Assembly (NCBI RefSeq): GCF_038002225.1
Contig: NZ_JBBOCA010000001.1
Coordinates: 930,001-994,000, forward strand
Length of the DNA stretch: 64,000 bases
Direction of reading: 5' to 3'
Source: Paenibacillus sp. FSL R7-0204
Lineage (GTDB): Bacteria > Bacillota > Bacilli > Paenibacillales > Paenibacillaceae
Both the position numbers and the translations under genes were made by a program. Position 1 is the first letter of the stretch, and the number at the start of each line of letters is the position of its first letter. Shown here piece after piece: positions 1 to 9,052 of the stretch. The notes beneath the pieces are model-generated. The model ran no database searches and was not told the DNA's origin. It was given only the letters and a program-made list of their open reading frames with translations.

Positions 1-1871
1 TGAAAGATTTAGCTGAGAACAAAGAATACGTTTTGTTGCTGATAGGATATGAGCATGATGGATCGTTAAGAGAAAGTGGACTATTAGACTACGACAATGT
101 GCATTTTATTGGGTCAAAACCATACGCACAGCTTAGTAATTACGCTGTTTTCTATGATATAGCCATTTTGCCGTTTTTGCTAAATGATATTACCAAATCT
201 GTTTCTCCTGTAAAGATATTTGAATATATGGCTTTGAAAAAGCCTATTGTTACTTATGCACTTCCTGAGTGCCTGAAATACGAATCTTGTTTAATTGCCT
301 ATAGTCCAGCTGAGTTTATTGAATATGTTGAGAAAGCTACAACTTTGCGTATGGATACTACTTACCTTACAGTATTGACTAAAGAAGCATTGGAGAATAC
401 ATGGACTTCCATAACTCAGCGTACAGTTGATTTAGTTAGACGTAATCCAATTGAAAAAGTATTAAACAATAGTAATCATAATGAGTTATCAGAATTGGAT
501 GTTCCTCTATCAGTTACGGCTCATGACAGACGAATTTATCAAGTTTTAAAGAAAGTATTTTGGAGGCTTCCATTATTCAGTCCGAGGTTTAAAAAAAATT
601 TTTTGTATAATACTAAGAAATTATTTAAACCAAGTCTGCTTGCACACCCTCCCTCAGAAATACAGGAGGAGAATGGTCAAGTTATGCATAAGGAAATTGA
701 AGGAGCTCAAAAAGAACAAATTCAATATATTGAACAGATATTGAAAATTCCAGAGCGTGATAAGGAAGCTTTTGTAGCTCTTACAGAATCACATTATAGT
801 AGGGTTGAAGGAGACAGTAAGATAATTGCTTACTACTTAACTCAATTTCACCCAGATGAACATAATGAGAAGTGGTGGGGAAAGGGAGTTACAGAATGGG
901 ACAATGTTGCGCGTGCAGTTCCTCAATTTGTCGGACACTATCAACCACGGTTACCTGGTGAGTTAGGGTTCTATGATTTAAGGATTAAGGAAAACATGGC
1001 CCGCCAAATAGAATTGGCACAGATGCATGGGGTCTTTGGTTTCTCTTTTTATTATTATTGGTTTAACGGGGAGCGACTTCTGGAGAAACCGATTGAAATG
1101 TTTCTTGAAGATAAGAGCCTCGATTTTCCATTTTCTCTTTGCTGGGCCAATGAAAACTGGACTAAGCGTTTTGATGGAACGAACTCTGGAATATTGATGG
1201 AGCAGCCAAAAACTTTGGAAAGCTATAAAAATGTGATTCACGATATGGTTAGATTTTTAGATGATAGCCGTTACATCACTGTAAAAGGTAAAAAAATGAT
1301 AACGGTTTACAGACCAGGGTTAATGCCTGAACCTGATGAGATAATTCGGTATTGGCGAGAGTATTGCCACAACCAAGGCATAGGTGAGTTATATATTATC
1401 GCGGTGAAGGAAAATATGGTTGAGTTAGATCTGCTTGGAATGGGATTTGATGCAATCTCAGAGTTCCATCCAGGCACCGTCTATACTCAACTGAAAAATA
1501 TTACACATGACATCGAATATATTCGTAAAGATTTCTCAGGTGAGGTGTTTGATTATAAAGACTTGGTTGAGAAGCAAAAATACTTTAATTATGATCTACC
1601 TAAGCTTTATCGGGCAGTTATGCCAATGTGGGATAATACTGCTCGTAGAAACAACAAAGGAATGATTTTTCAAGGTGCAACACCTGCATTGTATAAGCAA
1701 TGGTTAAAAGACGTGATTTTAGAAGGAAAGAGCAGGTCGGACTTAGATGACCAATTAGTATTTGTTAATGCGTGGAATGAATGGGGAGAGGGTGCTTATC
1801 TAGAACCTGATAAAAAATATGGATATGCTTATTTGCAAGCAACGAAAGAGGCAGTAGAGGAAACAAGATGA
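1..1871 (+). CDS. GT4-like / WbsX fusion glycosyltransferase, 5' partial
   Basis: The frame is open to the window edge (from base 3), so the true start lies upstream and only the C-terminal half of the first domain is visible. The first ~130 residues look like the C-terminal Rossmann half of a GT4 glycosyltransferase, with the acceptor-helix stretch SPVKIFEYMALKKPIV. After a ~120-residue linker comes a WbsX-type domain (GH99-like): IAYYLTQFHPDEHNEKWWGKG, FSFYYYWFNG, LCWANENWTKRFDG and a closing NAWNEWGEGAYLEP. WbsX domains occur in O-antigen, S-layer glycan and other surface-polysaccharide loci. The fusion would build or trim the glycan in the cytoplasm; no signal peptide can be judged because the N-terminus is missing. 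It is AT-rich like the next eight genes. Exact sugar and linkage are unknown. Confidence 0.8.
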   Translation, partial: KDLAENKEYVLLLIGYEHDGSLRESGLLDYDNVHFIGSKPYAQLSNYAVFYDIAILPFLLNDITKSVSPVKIFEYMALKKPIVTYALPECLKYESCLIAYSPAEFIEYVEKATTLRMDTTYLTVLTKEALENTWTSITQRTVDLVRRNPIEKVLNNSNHNELSELDVPLSVTAHDRRIYQVLKKVFWRLPLFSPRFKKNFLYNTKKLFKPSLLAHPPSEIQEENGQVMHKEIEGAQKEQIQYIEQILKIPERDKEAFVALTESHYSRVEGDSKIIAYYLTQFHPDEHNEKWWGKGVTEWDNVARAVPQFVGHYQPRLPGELGFYDLRIKENMARQIELAQMHGVFGFSFYYYWFNGERLLEKPIEMFLEDKSLDFPFSLCWANENWTKRFDGTNSGILMEQPKTLESYKNVIHDMVRFLDDSRYITVKGKKMITVYRPGLMPEPDEIIRYWREYCHNQGIGELYIIAVKENMVELDLLGMGFDAISEFHPGTVYTQLKNITHDIEYIRKDFSGEVFDYKDLVEKQKYFNYDLPKLYRAVMPMWDNTARRNNKGMIFQGATPALYKQWLKDVILEGKSRSDLDDQLVFVNAWNEWGEGAYLEPDKKYGYAYLQATKEAVEETR

Positions 1872-1905
1872 AATTAATTTGATTAAAATAATGCTTGGAA
1901 ACTAT

Positions 1906-1939
1906 GAGGAATGGCTAAGGTACGGCTAAGTCATTCCTC
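1906..1939 (+). other. Short inverted repeat between polysaccharide genes
   Basis: GAGGAATG (1906-1913) and CATTCCTC (1932-1939) can form an 8-bp stem with an 18-nt loop. No U-run follows, so this is at best a weak terminator or an mRNA-stabilising hairpin. Confidence 0.3.
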
Positions 1940-1980
1940 CATACTGTATTTCAAGTATGTTAATGTAGGGAGTGATATAG

Positions 1981-3891
1981 GTGCTGAGAAATGCAATGAT
2001 AAGAGACAAATACTACTGGGTAGCATTTTCAATAACGGTAGCTTTAGCATATGGCTTTACACTGACGAATTTTTCAATGGGTGTGGATGATGAAAGCTTT
2101 GAGCGTTATATAAGTGATGGGGGGCTGTTAGCACAAGGGAGATGGGGAGGATATATTGCGAGATTCGTAATTAATACTTATGATTTCCTCCCTTTTTGGC
2201 GGGATTTATTAGGTGTACTTCTTATTGCTATTGGGATCACTTTTTGGGGATATATAATTCAAAAGTTCTCTGATAATTATTTTGATAATGTAGCAATCAC
2301 GGTGTTTGCTTGTGTTGCAATATCCTGCCCATTAATTGCAGATAATTTCATTTTCATGTTGACTACTATAGAAATGGGGACTGTTTTCTGTTTGATTCCC
2401 TTGGCGCTTAATGGTTTTTTTGAATATACAATGCAAAAAAGAAATTTATTGAAAATAATACCTTCTGTTTTCCTGTGTAACTGTGCGCTTGCTTTTTCGG
2501 AGTTAGCTATAGTTTATTTTTTGTTTGGGGTTTTTATGGTGTGTTTTATTTCGGTTAATTTCTCTAAAAGTAAAGCTGAGTTTTCTTTACATAAAATGCT
2601 ATTTACATTGCTAAAGGGTGTTTTTTTTATTGCTGTTGTTATCTTCTTGAACTCAATCATTACCTCTATATTGCAAAAGATTTTTTCAGTTGCTCCTTCA
2701 GGATATACCTCGAATTATATTCAGTATGATTTAAGTAACATAGGGGCTTTCATGAATTCCCTAAGTAGCTTTATAAAAGAGTTTGTTGGATTTAATTACA
2801 TATGGCATCATATGGGGATATATATGGCCTTTATATCTGCCCTTATTTTAGTAATATACAGTGCTATCTACTTTATAAAAAATAAAAAAATATCAATATT
2901 TTTAGCTGGATTAGGATGTGTACTTGCTGCGTTTTCAATGTATTTCATTACAGGAAATCTTCATCTTGTAAATCGGATATTTATTACTAATAGTGTATTC
3001 ACAGGTTTTGTTGCTGCATTGATTTATATGTGCTTTAATAATAAAGAATATTTTGGGATCAAGTTCCGTATTATCATAACTACTTTAATAGTATTGATCG
3101 TTTTATACCAAACAAAGTACATGAATCAAGTATTTTATGTGGACTATCAGAGATATCAATTGGACTTAGCGAAAATGAATTCAATTGCTATGGAATTAGA
3201 GAGAAATAATGCTGGAAATAACCGAAAAGAAGTAGTGTTTATAGGACTTCCAGAAAACTATAATTTAAAACTTGGTGATACAGAAGGGTACTCTATCTTT
3301 CAGTGGGATAGATTTTATGGTAGCGAAAGTGAAATAAAAAAATCTAGTAGAATCTTCCGCTTTATGAATTTACATGGATACAATATTAAACCACTTACAG
3401 AAATAAATGAGCAGGAGATTCTTACTAATGCAGAAGGAATGAAGTGCTTTCCTCATGAAGGGTATGTTAAGGATGTTGGGAAGTATTTAATTGTTAAATT
3501 GGGGCCCACTGCCTATGAGGTTAAGAATCTTGCTTTGTCAGAGTTCTATAAAAGTTATATTCTTGATTCAACCGAAGTAAAGTACACTAAGGATTGGTTT
3601 TCATATGAAGGCAATTTACTTAGCATGGGCGGATGGGCAGGTATTAATGGAGACGAATCTCCGTTAATTAAAATACAGGTTACGTTAATCGGTGAGCAAC
3701 GACAGTATTTTTTGAGAACAAATACAGTTAGTAGAGATGATAGTTCTTCAGAAGGCTTAAATACTGGGTATCATATTTATTCCTTTGATACAAGTACCTT
3801 TAAAGGTGGGGAATATGAGGTCGCTTTGATAATAAGTGACAATTTGGGTGAACATGTAGTGAAAATAGGGGAAAATATTCAAATACCCTAG
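1981..3891 (+). CDS. GtrII-like polytopic membrane glucosyltransferase
   Basis: The protein has 636 residues with about ten hydrophobic segments in its first ~400 residues and a soluble C-terminal part. The N-terminal signature, LAYGFTLTNFSMGVDDESF followed by QGRWGGYI, matches the Glucos_trans_II (GtrII) family. Those GT-C enzymes take a sugar from undecaprenyl phosphate on the outer face of the membrane and add it to a surface glycan. The acidic DD at about residues 37-38 is the probable catalytic or lipid-sugar-binding site by family analogy. The last ~230 residues are probably extracytoplasmic. The start is GTG at 1981 with GGGAG upstream. A GtrA flippase (7076) and a GtrB-like GT2 (13663) in the same cluster complete a three-component Gtr system. 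The sugar transferred is inferred, not shown. Confidence 0.7.
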   Translation: MLRNAMIRDKYYWVAFSITVALAYGFTLTNFSMGVDDESFERYISDGGLLAQGRWGGYIARFVINTYDFLPFWRDLLGVLLIAIGITFWGYIIQKFSDNYFDNVAITVFACVAISCPLIADNFIFMLTTIEMGTVFCLIPLALNGFFEYTMQKRNLLKIIPSVFLCNCALAFSELAIVYFLFGVFMVCFISVNFSKSKAEFSLHKMLFTLLKGVFFIAVVIFLNSIITSILQKIFSVAPSGYTSNYIQYDLSNIGAFMNSLSSFIKEFVGFNYIWHHMGIYMAFISALILVIYSAIYFIKNKKISIFLAGLGCVLAAFSMYFITGNLHLVNRIFITNSVFTGFVAALIYMCFNNKEYFGIKFRIIITTLIVLIVLYQTKYMNQVFYVDYQRYQLDLAKMNSIAMELERNNAGNNRKEVVFIGLPENYNLKLGDTEGYSIFQWDRFYGSESEIKKSSRIFRFMNLHGYNIKPLTEINEQEILTNAEGMKCFPHEGYVKDVGKYLIVKLGPTAYEVKNLALSEFYKSYILDSTEVKYTKDWFSYEGNLLSMGGWAGINGDESPLIKIQVTLIGEQRQYFLRTNTVSRDDSSSEGLNTGYHIYSFDTSTFKGGEYEVALIISDNLGEHVVKIGENIQIP

Positions 3892-3919
3892 TATTGGAGA
3901 ATAATCATATAGTCTCTAA

Positions 3920-4120
3920 ATGTACTCTAATTACCGAACTGGGGAAACTAACTCTCCACATGGTAGCTGGAAATTGGATAACAAGGAAATCGAGCATTTG
4001 AAATACAACGATGAACGAACTGACAGATAACGCATTGTAGTTTCGAAGCTGGTACACTTAGACACTTCCGATGGTGGAAAAGTGTGTCATATAGAGCTGG
4101 CCCCACATGAGACTCTGTAA
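3920..4120 (+). pseudogene. Degenerate small reading frame interrupted by TAA
   Basis: From ATG 3920 the frame encodes 36 residues to a TAA at 4028. In the same frame it continues for another 29 sensible codons to TAA 4118. The pieces (MYSNYRTGETNSPHGSWK and RIVVSKLVHLDTSDGGKV) look protein-like, which suggests a decayed gene rather than random spacer. I do not recognise the family. No good ribosome site precedes the ATG. It lies in a 514-bp gap in a horizontally acquired polysaccharide locus, where broken genes are common. Confidence 0.3.
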
Positions 4121-4405
4121 GATTAGATAGCTACTAAAAAATACAAGACGTTTCATTATAGCGGGTAACAAGTTTGCGGGGAATTAAGTTTATTAAAGAA
4201 GCACTCTATCAAATAAGAATAAATCAATGATACGCTATTATCAATTGCTACAGATATTTAGTTTTGTTCGGCAGATATCGAAATAACACGCGTAAAGGAA
4301 ATGCGAAGAACCGAATTCTGATACCATGAATAACAGTCTTTTTTTGAGGAATGCCCGCGTCTAAAATTAGGTTTATCATGGATTGGTTGAAAAGGAGTGG
4401 AATAA
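4121..4405. other. AT-rich spacer without recognisable gene
   Basis: Apart from the degenerate frame just upstream, this spacer shows only short frames, including two overlapping minus-strand frames of 64 and 68 codons that run over the start of the next gene and lack ribosome sites. It ends with the AAGGAG site of the next gene (4392-4397). No transposase fragment or inverted repeat was found by eye. Confidence 0.5.
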
Positions 4406-7054
4406 GTGTATAAGGCAAGGAGATCGTTTTTTTCTGCTTCATTAAGTATAATTCTTACAACCATTGTGTTTTATTGCATTGGTACAATGATTAATGTAGA
4501 CCTACCAAGCGATTTTTCGACAAGTATAAAGGGGATTTTCTCTGTTGATCCAGCTTCATTTTTGCCAGAGCCAACAGAGAAAAGAATGTTTTTTATATCT
4601 GTAATAGGTTTTCCCATAGTAATGTGCTTTTTGTATTTGATTTTTGACAAAGCATTTTTGAAATTTGAAATTCTATCATCAAAAACGATATATTATATCG
4701 TTTTTGCATTGAATACTTTATTAATTATATATTTACTCTATTCTTATACTACACAAAGTGGAAATGTGTTTTTTATTAATAACTCTTTTATCAAGGAATC
4801 TCCCATCTTATATATAGCAATTGTTATATTTATTTTGATAATGAAATTTTTTTTGGAAAGAAAAGAGAATGAAAAGTCGTTCTTTCACAACGCATTTAAT
4901 GAAAAAATAAATAAGGTTATTAAATGGACTGTGATTTTGTATATCATTTTTGTTGGTTTTTCGAATACTCTTACAATCAACTCATTTTATGATATTGCGC
5001 AATATACAAGTCACTTTAATGCAGTATTTCATTCTGTTAGCCAAGTTTATTTAGGGAAGACAATGCTAGTGGATCTTACAAATCAATATGGACTATATCC
5101 TCATATATTAGAACCGATATTCAAATTAATTGGTTTAAATGTATTTACTTTTACATTAGTTATGAGTTTGTTAATATCGCTTTCATTCTATTGTATATAT
5201 AAGGTTCTTGATAAATTGATTCTTAACAAATTTATATGCTTTTTAGCATTCTCATTTGTTTTGTTTTATGGATATATACATTTTAGGCTTATTAGCCCTG
5301 ATCCATATTATCAATATTATCCCATAAGAACGTTATTTCCCTCTTTGTTATTATATCTTTCACTTAAATTTTTCGAGAGGAAAAGTAACTGGAAATATTA
5401 TTTGTTTAGCTTAATCTTCTCATTGGCTGTATTGTGGAATATGGACACAGGAATAATTGTTTTCTTAACTTGGATATTAGCATTGATTTTCGATGAAGCT
5501 CTTAACTGGAAAGGCCTTTCTTTGTTTTGTAAAAGTTGTTTAAAACATTTTCTCGTTTCATTAGCAGGGTTAGTATTGGTTCTATTGACGTTTTCCTTAT
5601 TTGTTTATTTGAGATCCGGAGTGATGCCGGATTATATAAGTTTTTTCAGTTATCAAACATATTTTTATGGTTTTGGATTCTTCATGCTACCTATGAAGAT
5701 AATACATCCTTGGAATCTAGTTATTCTCATGTATATTATTGGGCTAATAATTTCATTGAATAGTATTATTCAAAAAGTAAATACATTACAAGTTAGATTA
5801 GTATTTATACTGTCTATTCTTGGAGTAGGGCTATTCACGTATTATCAAGGTAGAAGTCATGACCATGTTTTAACTCTAACTTGGTATCCTGCATTAATGT
5901 TATTGGTTATATATATATACATGATGTATTGTGAAGTGGAGAAAAAAAACAATGAGGTCGGGAAGAGGAAATGGTTGCTGTGCAGTACATTATTTCTTTT
6001 AATAGTATTAATTGGATCTTCATTACTTAGCATAGTGAAAAATACAAATAATATTTATCACCTATTTGAAAGTCGTTGGTCTTTAGTATTTGATAAAACT
6101 GAGACACCAGTTACGTCAGGTATTAATTTTATAAAAGAAAACACAACTGAAGGAGAAAAGATTTTAATTTTATCTTATCATTCAGGAGTGGATTATTTAT
6201 ATACTAAAACTATGCCTATAATCGATATTCCAGGAATGTCAGAATTATTTTTAATAAAAGAATACAATAAAATTAATACAGCAATAAATAAAAATAGTTC
6301 TTTGAAAAAGGTCTTTGTAGACTTAAACTTTTTAACAAACGCCCAACAGAATTATGAAGCTAATCTAATGGTCATGAAATCATTATATGATAATTTTGAG
6401 ATAATAGATAAAAGTCCCTATGATAATATGGTGTTGTTAGTTCGAAAATCCGAAGGAACATCGTCTAATTCATTTCTACTGCCTAATCGACAAAATGATA
6501 TTCATTATCTTATAAGTAATAATTTTTTCGTAAGTAAACCATTTAATGACAGTATAGTGGGTGTGAAGGAGTATCTGCCCGCAGTCTCGTTAAATCAAGA
6601 ATTTACTATTGAGGTGGTTCTAAAACCGGATAAGGTTCAGAAACCATATGGCATAATAATCGGGAATCATCCGGGAGATGGATTTCAAGGATTTGTAATA
6701 CAACAGGAAAATGATAATCAAAATGTTTATTCTTTTAATTATGGGAATGGAAATCAATGGGCTCCCCCATTAAAGTTCTCATTAGTTCCAAATGAATGGA
6801 GTTATATTACCGTTGTGTTTAATAAAGGAAAGACTAATATTTATATAGATGGCCAATTGTTTTTAGAGACTTCTGAGTTGAGTTTAGAACATTTTGAGAA
6901 TAGTCGGCTACCATTATCAATAGGAAACTGGATGAATATGGATCGTGGTTTTAACGGTATTATAAGTGAAGTTCGAATAAGTAACAGTGTCTTATTGGAT
7001 CAAGAAATATCTGATAATTGGAAAGGTATGAGAGATCATTTGCCAGACTTATAA
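4406..7054 (+). CDS. Large membrane protein with C-terminal LamG-like domain
   Basis: The protein has 882 residues. Roughly the first 560 are strongly hydrophobic with a dozen or more predicted membrane helices and look like a GT-C-type glycosyltransferase or polymerase, though no specific family is certain. Residues ~560-700 are soluble. Residues ~725-870 resemble a laminin-G/concanavalin-like jelly roll: FTIEVVLKPD, GFQGFVIQQ, NEWSYITVVFNKGKTNIYID and GIISEVRISN are typical strand motifs. That domain should lie outside the membrane and could bind the glycan being modified. GTG at 4406 is preceded by AAGGAG at 4392-4397. The gene is AT-rich and is followed 21 bp later by gtrA. A membrane glycosyltransferase carrying a LamG domain is an unusual architecture. 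Confidence 0.6.
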   Translation: MYKARRSFFSASLSIILTTIVFYCIGTMINVDLPSDFSTSIKGIFSVDPASFLPEPTEKRMFFISVIGFPIVMCFLYLIFDKAFLKFEILSSKTIYYIVFALNTLLIIYLLYSYTTQSGNVFFINNSFIKESPILYIAIVIFILIMKFFLERKENEKSFFHNAFNEKINKVIKWTVILYIIFVGFSNTLTINSFYDIAQYTSHFNAVFHSVSQVYLGKTMLVDLTNQYGLYPHILEPIFKLIGLNVFTFTLVMSLLISLSFYCIYKVLDKLILNKFICFLAFSFVLFYGYIHFRLISPDPYYQYYPIRTLFPSLLLYLSLKFFERKSNWKYYLFSLIFSLAVLWNMDTGIIVFLTWILALIFDEALNWKGLSLFCKSCLKHFLVSLAGLVLVLLTFSLFVYLRSGVMPDYISFFSYQTYFYGFGFFMLPMKIIHPWNLVILMYIIGLIISLNSIIQKVNTLQVRLVFILSILGVGLFTYYQGRSHDHVLTLTWYPALMLLVIYIYMMYCEVEKKNNEVGKRKWLLCSTLFLLIVLIGSSLLSIVKNTNNIYHLFESRWSLVFDKTETPVTSGINFIKENTTEGEKILILSYHSGVDYLYTKTMPIIDIPGMSELFLIKEYNKINTAINKNSSLKKVFVDLNFLTNAQQNYEANLMVMKSLYDNFEIIDKSPYDNMVLLVRKSEGTSSNSFLLPNRQNDIHYLISNNFFVSKPFNDSIVGVKEYLPAVSLNQEFTIEVVLKPDKVQKPYGIIIGNHPGDGFQGFVIQQENDNQNVYSFNYGNGNQWAPPLKFSLVPNEWSYITVVFNKGKTNIYIDGQLFLETSELSLEHFENSRLPLSIGNWMNMDRGFNGIISEVRISNSVLLDQEISDNWKGMRDHLPDL

Positions 7055-7075
7055 TAATAGGAGTTTTGATGATTT

Positions 7076-7459
7076 GTGAAAAATCCTTCGGTTAAATTTG
7101 TAATAGTAGGTATTTTAAATACAATTGTGGGACTTAGTGTATATACAGTATATCTAAAATTCATTCAAGACAATTATCTCCAAGCACTTATTCTATCACA
7201 TGTGATAGGTGTGGCTCATAGTTATTTATGGAATAATAGATGGACATTTCAGCAGAAGAGATATAATGCCAAAAGTGGTATGAAGTTTATGTTGGTATAC
7301 ATCATTACTTTTTTTGTTAACTTATTTCTATTAACATTATTAGTTGATACAATAGGAATGAATAAATTAATCGCTCAGGCGACGGCTCTTTTTTTGACTA
7401 CAGTAATTAGCTTTTTTGGCCATAAGTACTGGAGTTTTGGAGCTTCTAAAAATTCTTAA
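7076..7459 (+). CDS. gtrA: GtrA-family polyprenyl-phosphate-sugar flippase
   Basis: This 127-residue protein has four hydrophobic helices and the GtrA family pattern: KFVIVGILNTIVGLSVY at the start, SYLWNNRWTF in the middle and SFFGHKYWSF at the end. GtrA proteins are thought to move undecaprenyl-phosphate-linked sugars from the inner to the outer face of the cytoplasmic membrane. GTG at 7076 is used; TAGGAG lies 12 bp upstream, and a closer ATG at 7069 is out of frame. The gene sits between a large membrane glycosyltransferase-like gene and the nucleotide-sugar genes, as expected for a Gtr-type decoration pathway. Confidence 0.85.
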   Translation: MKNPSVKFVIVGILNTIVGLSVYTVYLKFIQDNYLQALILSHVIGVAHSYLWNNRWTFQQKRYNAKSGMKFMLVYIITFFVNLFLLTLLVDTIGMNKLIAQATALFLTTVISFFGHKYWSFGASKNS

Positions 7460-7470
7460 GGGGTGTACTA

Positions 7471-9036
7471 ATGCTAAAGCAAGGTATAATTATTTTAATT
7501 AAAGAATTAGGTGAATATGGTTTGATTTCCTCTGATGTTAGGAATGATCAAGTCGAAATCTACAATCTTTTCGATAAACTTGCAGATGAATTTTCAGAGA
7601 AATACAATTTTGAAGTAAAACATGGAGATCTTAAGGTTTCATTATATTTAGATACTCGTGTTAAGACAAAAATATCCTTGGAAAATATCACTCAATTTGC
7701 TGAAATTAGCAAAACTGATTATGAGAAAATTACAAGACTTGATATCTTGTCTAAAGTAGAAAACTATTACGAATTATTCCATTCGGAAAGAAACAAAGAC
7801 TTTGATTCTGAATTAACCCAAGTTTCTTATGGTGGACGTGTATATGATGAGAAGGAAATGAGAAGCTTAGTAGACTCATCACTAGATTTTTGGCTTACCG
7901 CTGGCCGATATAACAAACAATTTGAAAAAGAATATGCAGAATTCTTGGGAGTTAGATATGCACTCCTTACTAACTCTGGTTCCTCTGCCAATCTACTGGC
8001 ATTCTCCGCTTTAACATCTCCGAAATTGAAGGATCGTCAGATAAAACCTGGAGATGAAGTAATTACAGTAGCAGCAGGTTTTCCTACAACTGTAACGCCT
8101 ATTGTACAGAATGGTGCTATTCCTGTGTTTATCGATGTTGAATTGGGAACTTACAATATCATAGTAGATCGTATTGAAGCAGCGATTACACCAAAAACCA
8201 AGGCAATTATGGTTGCTCACACTATGGGTAATCCGTTTGAGTTAGATAAGGTTATGGAGATTGCTGCTAAATACAATCTATGGGTGGTTGAAGATAACTG
8301 CGATGCTCTTGGCTCTAAATTTAATGGGAAATTAACAGGTACACATGGACATATCGGTACATCAAGCTTCTATCCTCCGCATCATATGACTATGGGTGAA
8401 GGCGGGGCAGTATACACCAATAACGCCTTGCTTAAATCAATCATTGAATCCTTCAGAGATTGGGGCAGAGATTGCTGGTGCCCATCTGGCTGTGATAATA
8501 CATGTAATAAACGCTTTGGTTGGGAGCTAGGTTCTTTACCATATGGGTATGATCATAAATATACCTACTCACATATTGGTTACAATTTGCGGGTTACAGA
8601 GATGCAGGCAGCTATTGGGGTTGAACAACTTAAGAAGGTTCCAACTTTCACTCAAGCACGTAAAGAAAATTTCAAACGATTGTTTGAAGGTTTGAAGGAT
8701 CTGGGAGAACACTTTATTCTGCCAAGGGCAACTGAAAACTCAGATCCAAGTTGGTTTGGGTTTATGTTAACTGTACAAGATGGTGCAAAATTCACGAAGA
8801 ATGAAATTGTAGAGTATTTGGAGGCCAATCGGATTCAGACACGCATGTTATTTGCCGGCAATTTAACCCGTCAACCAGCATTTCAAAATGTGAATTATCG
8901 TATAAGTGGCGATCTTAAAAATACTGATAAAATTATGCATGATACATTCCTGGTTGGAGTTTATCCAGGATTAACTAAAGAAAAAATTGATTATGTGGTT
9001 AGTAAGATCAGAAGTTTCGTGTTAGATAAAAAATAA
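7471..9036 (+). CDS. rfbH: CDP-4-keto-6-deoxyglucose 3-dehydrase (E1, RfbH/DdhC type)
   Basis: This PMP-dependent, [2Fe-2S] enzyme removes the C3 hydroxyl of CDP-4-keto-6-deoxyglucose. Two diagnostic features are visible. The PLP lysine of DegT aminotransferases is replaced by histidine in PPHHMTMGEGG (first His, residue 304). Four cysteines, 277, 335, 337 and 345, have the C-X57-C-X1-C-X7-C spacing of the E1 iron-sulfur site. Length is 521 residues against about 437 for usual E1; the extra ~84 residues are N-terminal and of unknown function, but the ATG has a good AAGGGG site and no better internal start is obvious. Its reductase partner E3 (DdhD/RfbI/AscD) is not in the window. rfbF follows 16 bp downstream. 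Confidence 0.9.
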   Translation: MLKQGIIILIKELGEYGLISSDVRNDQVEIYNLFDKLADEFSEKYNFEVKHGDLKVSLYLDTRVKTKISLENITQFAEISKTDYEKITRLDILSKVENYYELFHSERNKDFDSELTQVSYGGRVYDEKEMRSLVDSSLDFWLTAGRYNKQFEKEYAEFLGVRYALLTNSGSSANLLAFSALTSPKLKDRQIKPGDEVITVAAGFPTTVTPIVQNGAIPVFIDVELGTYNIIVDRIEAAITPKTKAIMVAHTMGNPFELDKVMEIAAKYNLWVVEDNCDALGSKFNGKLTGTHGHIGTSSFYPPHHMTMGEGGAVYTNNALLKSIIESFRDWGRDCWCPSGCDNTCNKRFGWELGSLPYGYDHKYTYSHIGYNLRVTEMQAAIGVEQLKKVPTFTQARKENFKRLFEGLKDLGEHFILPRATENSDPSWFGFMLTVQDGAKFTKNEIVEYLEANRIQTRMLFAGNLTRQPAFQNVNYRISGDLKNTDKIMHDTFLVGVYPGLTKEKIDYVVSKIRSFVLDKK

Positions 9037-9052
9037 TTCGGGGGCTAATGAA

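Noticed and set aside
3892..4405. Insertion-sequence remnant
   Set aside because: No terminal inverted repeats, target duplication or transposase-like peptide could be seen.
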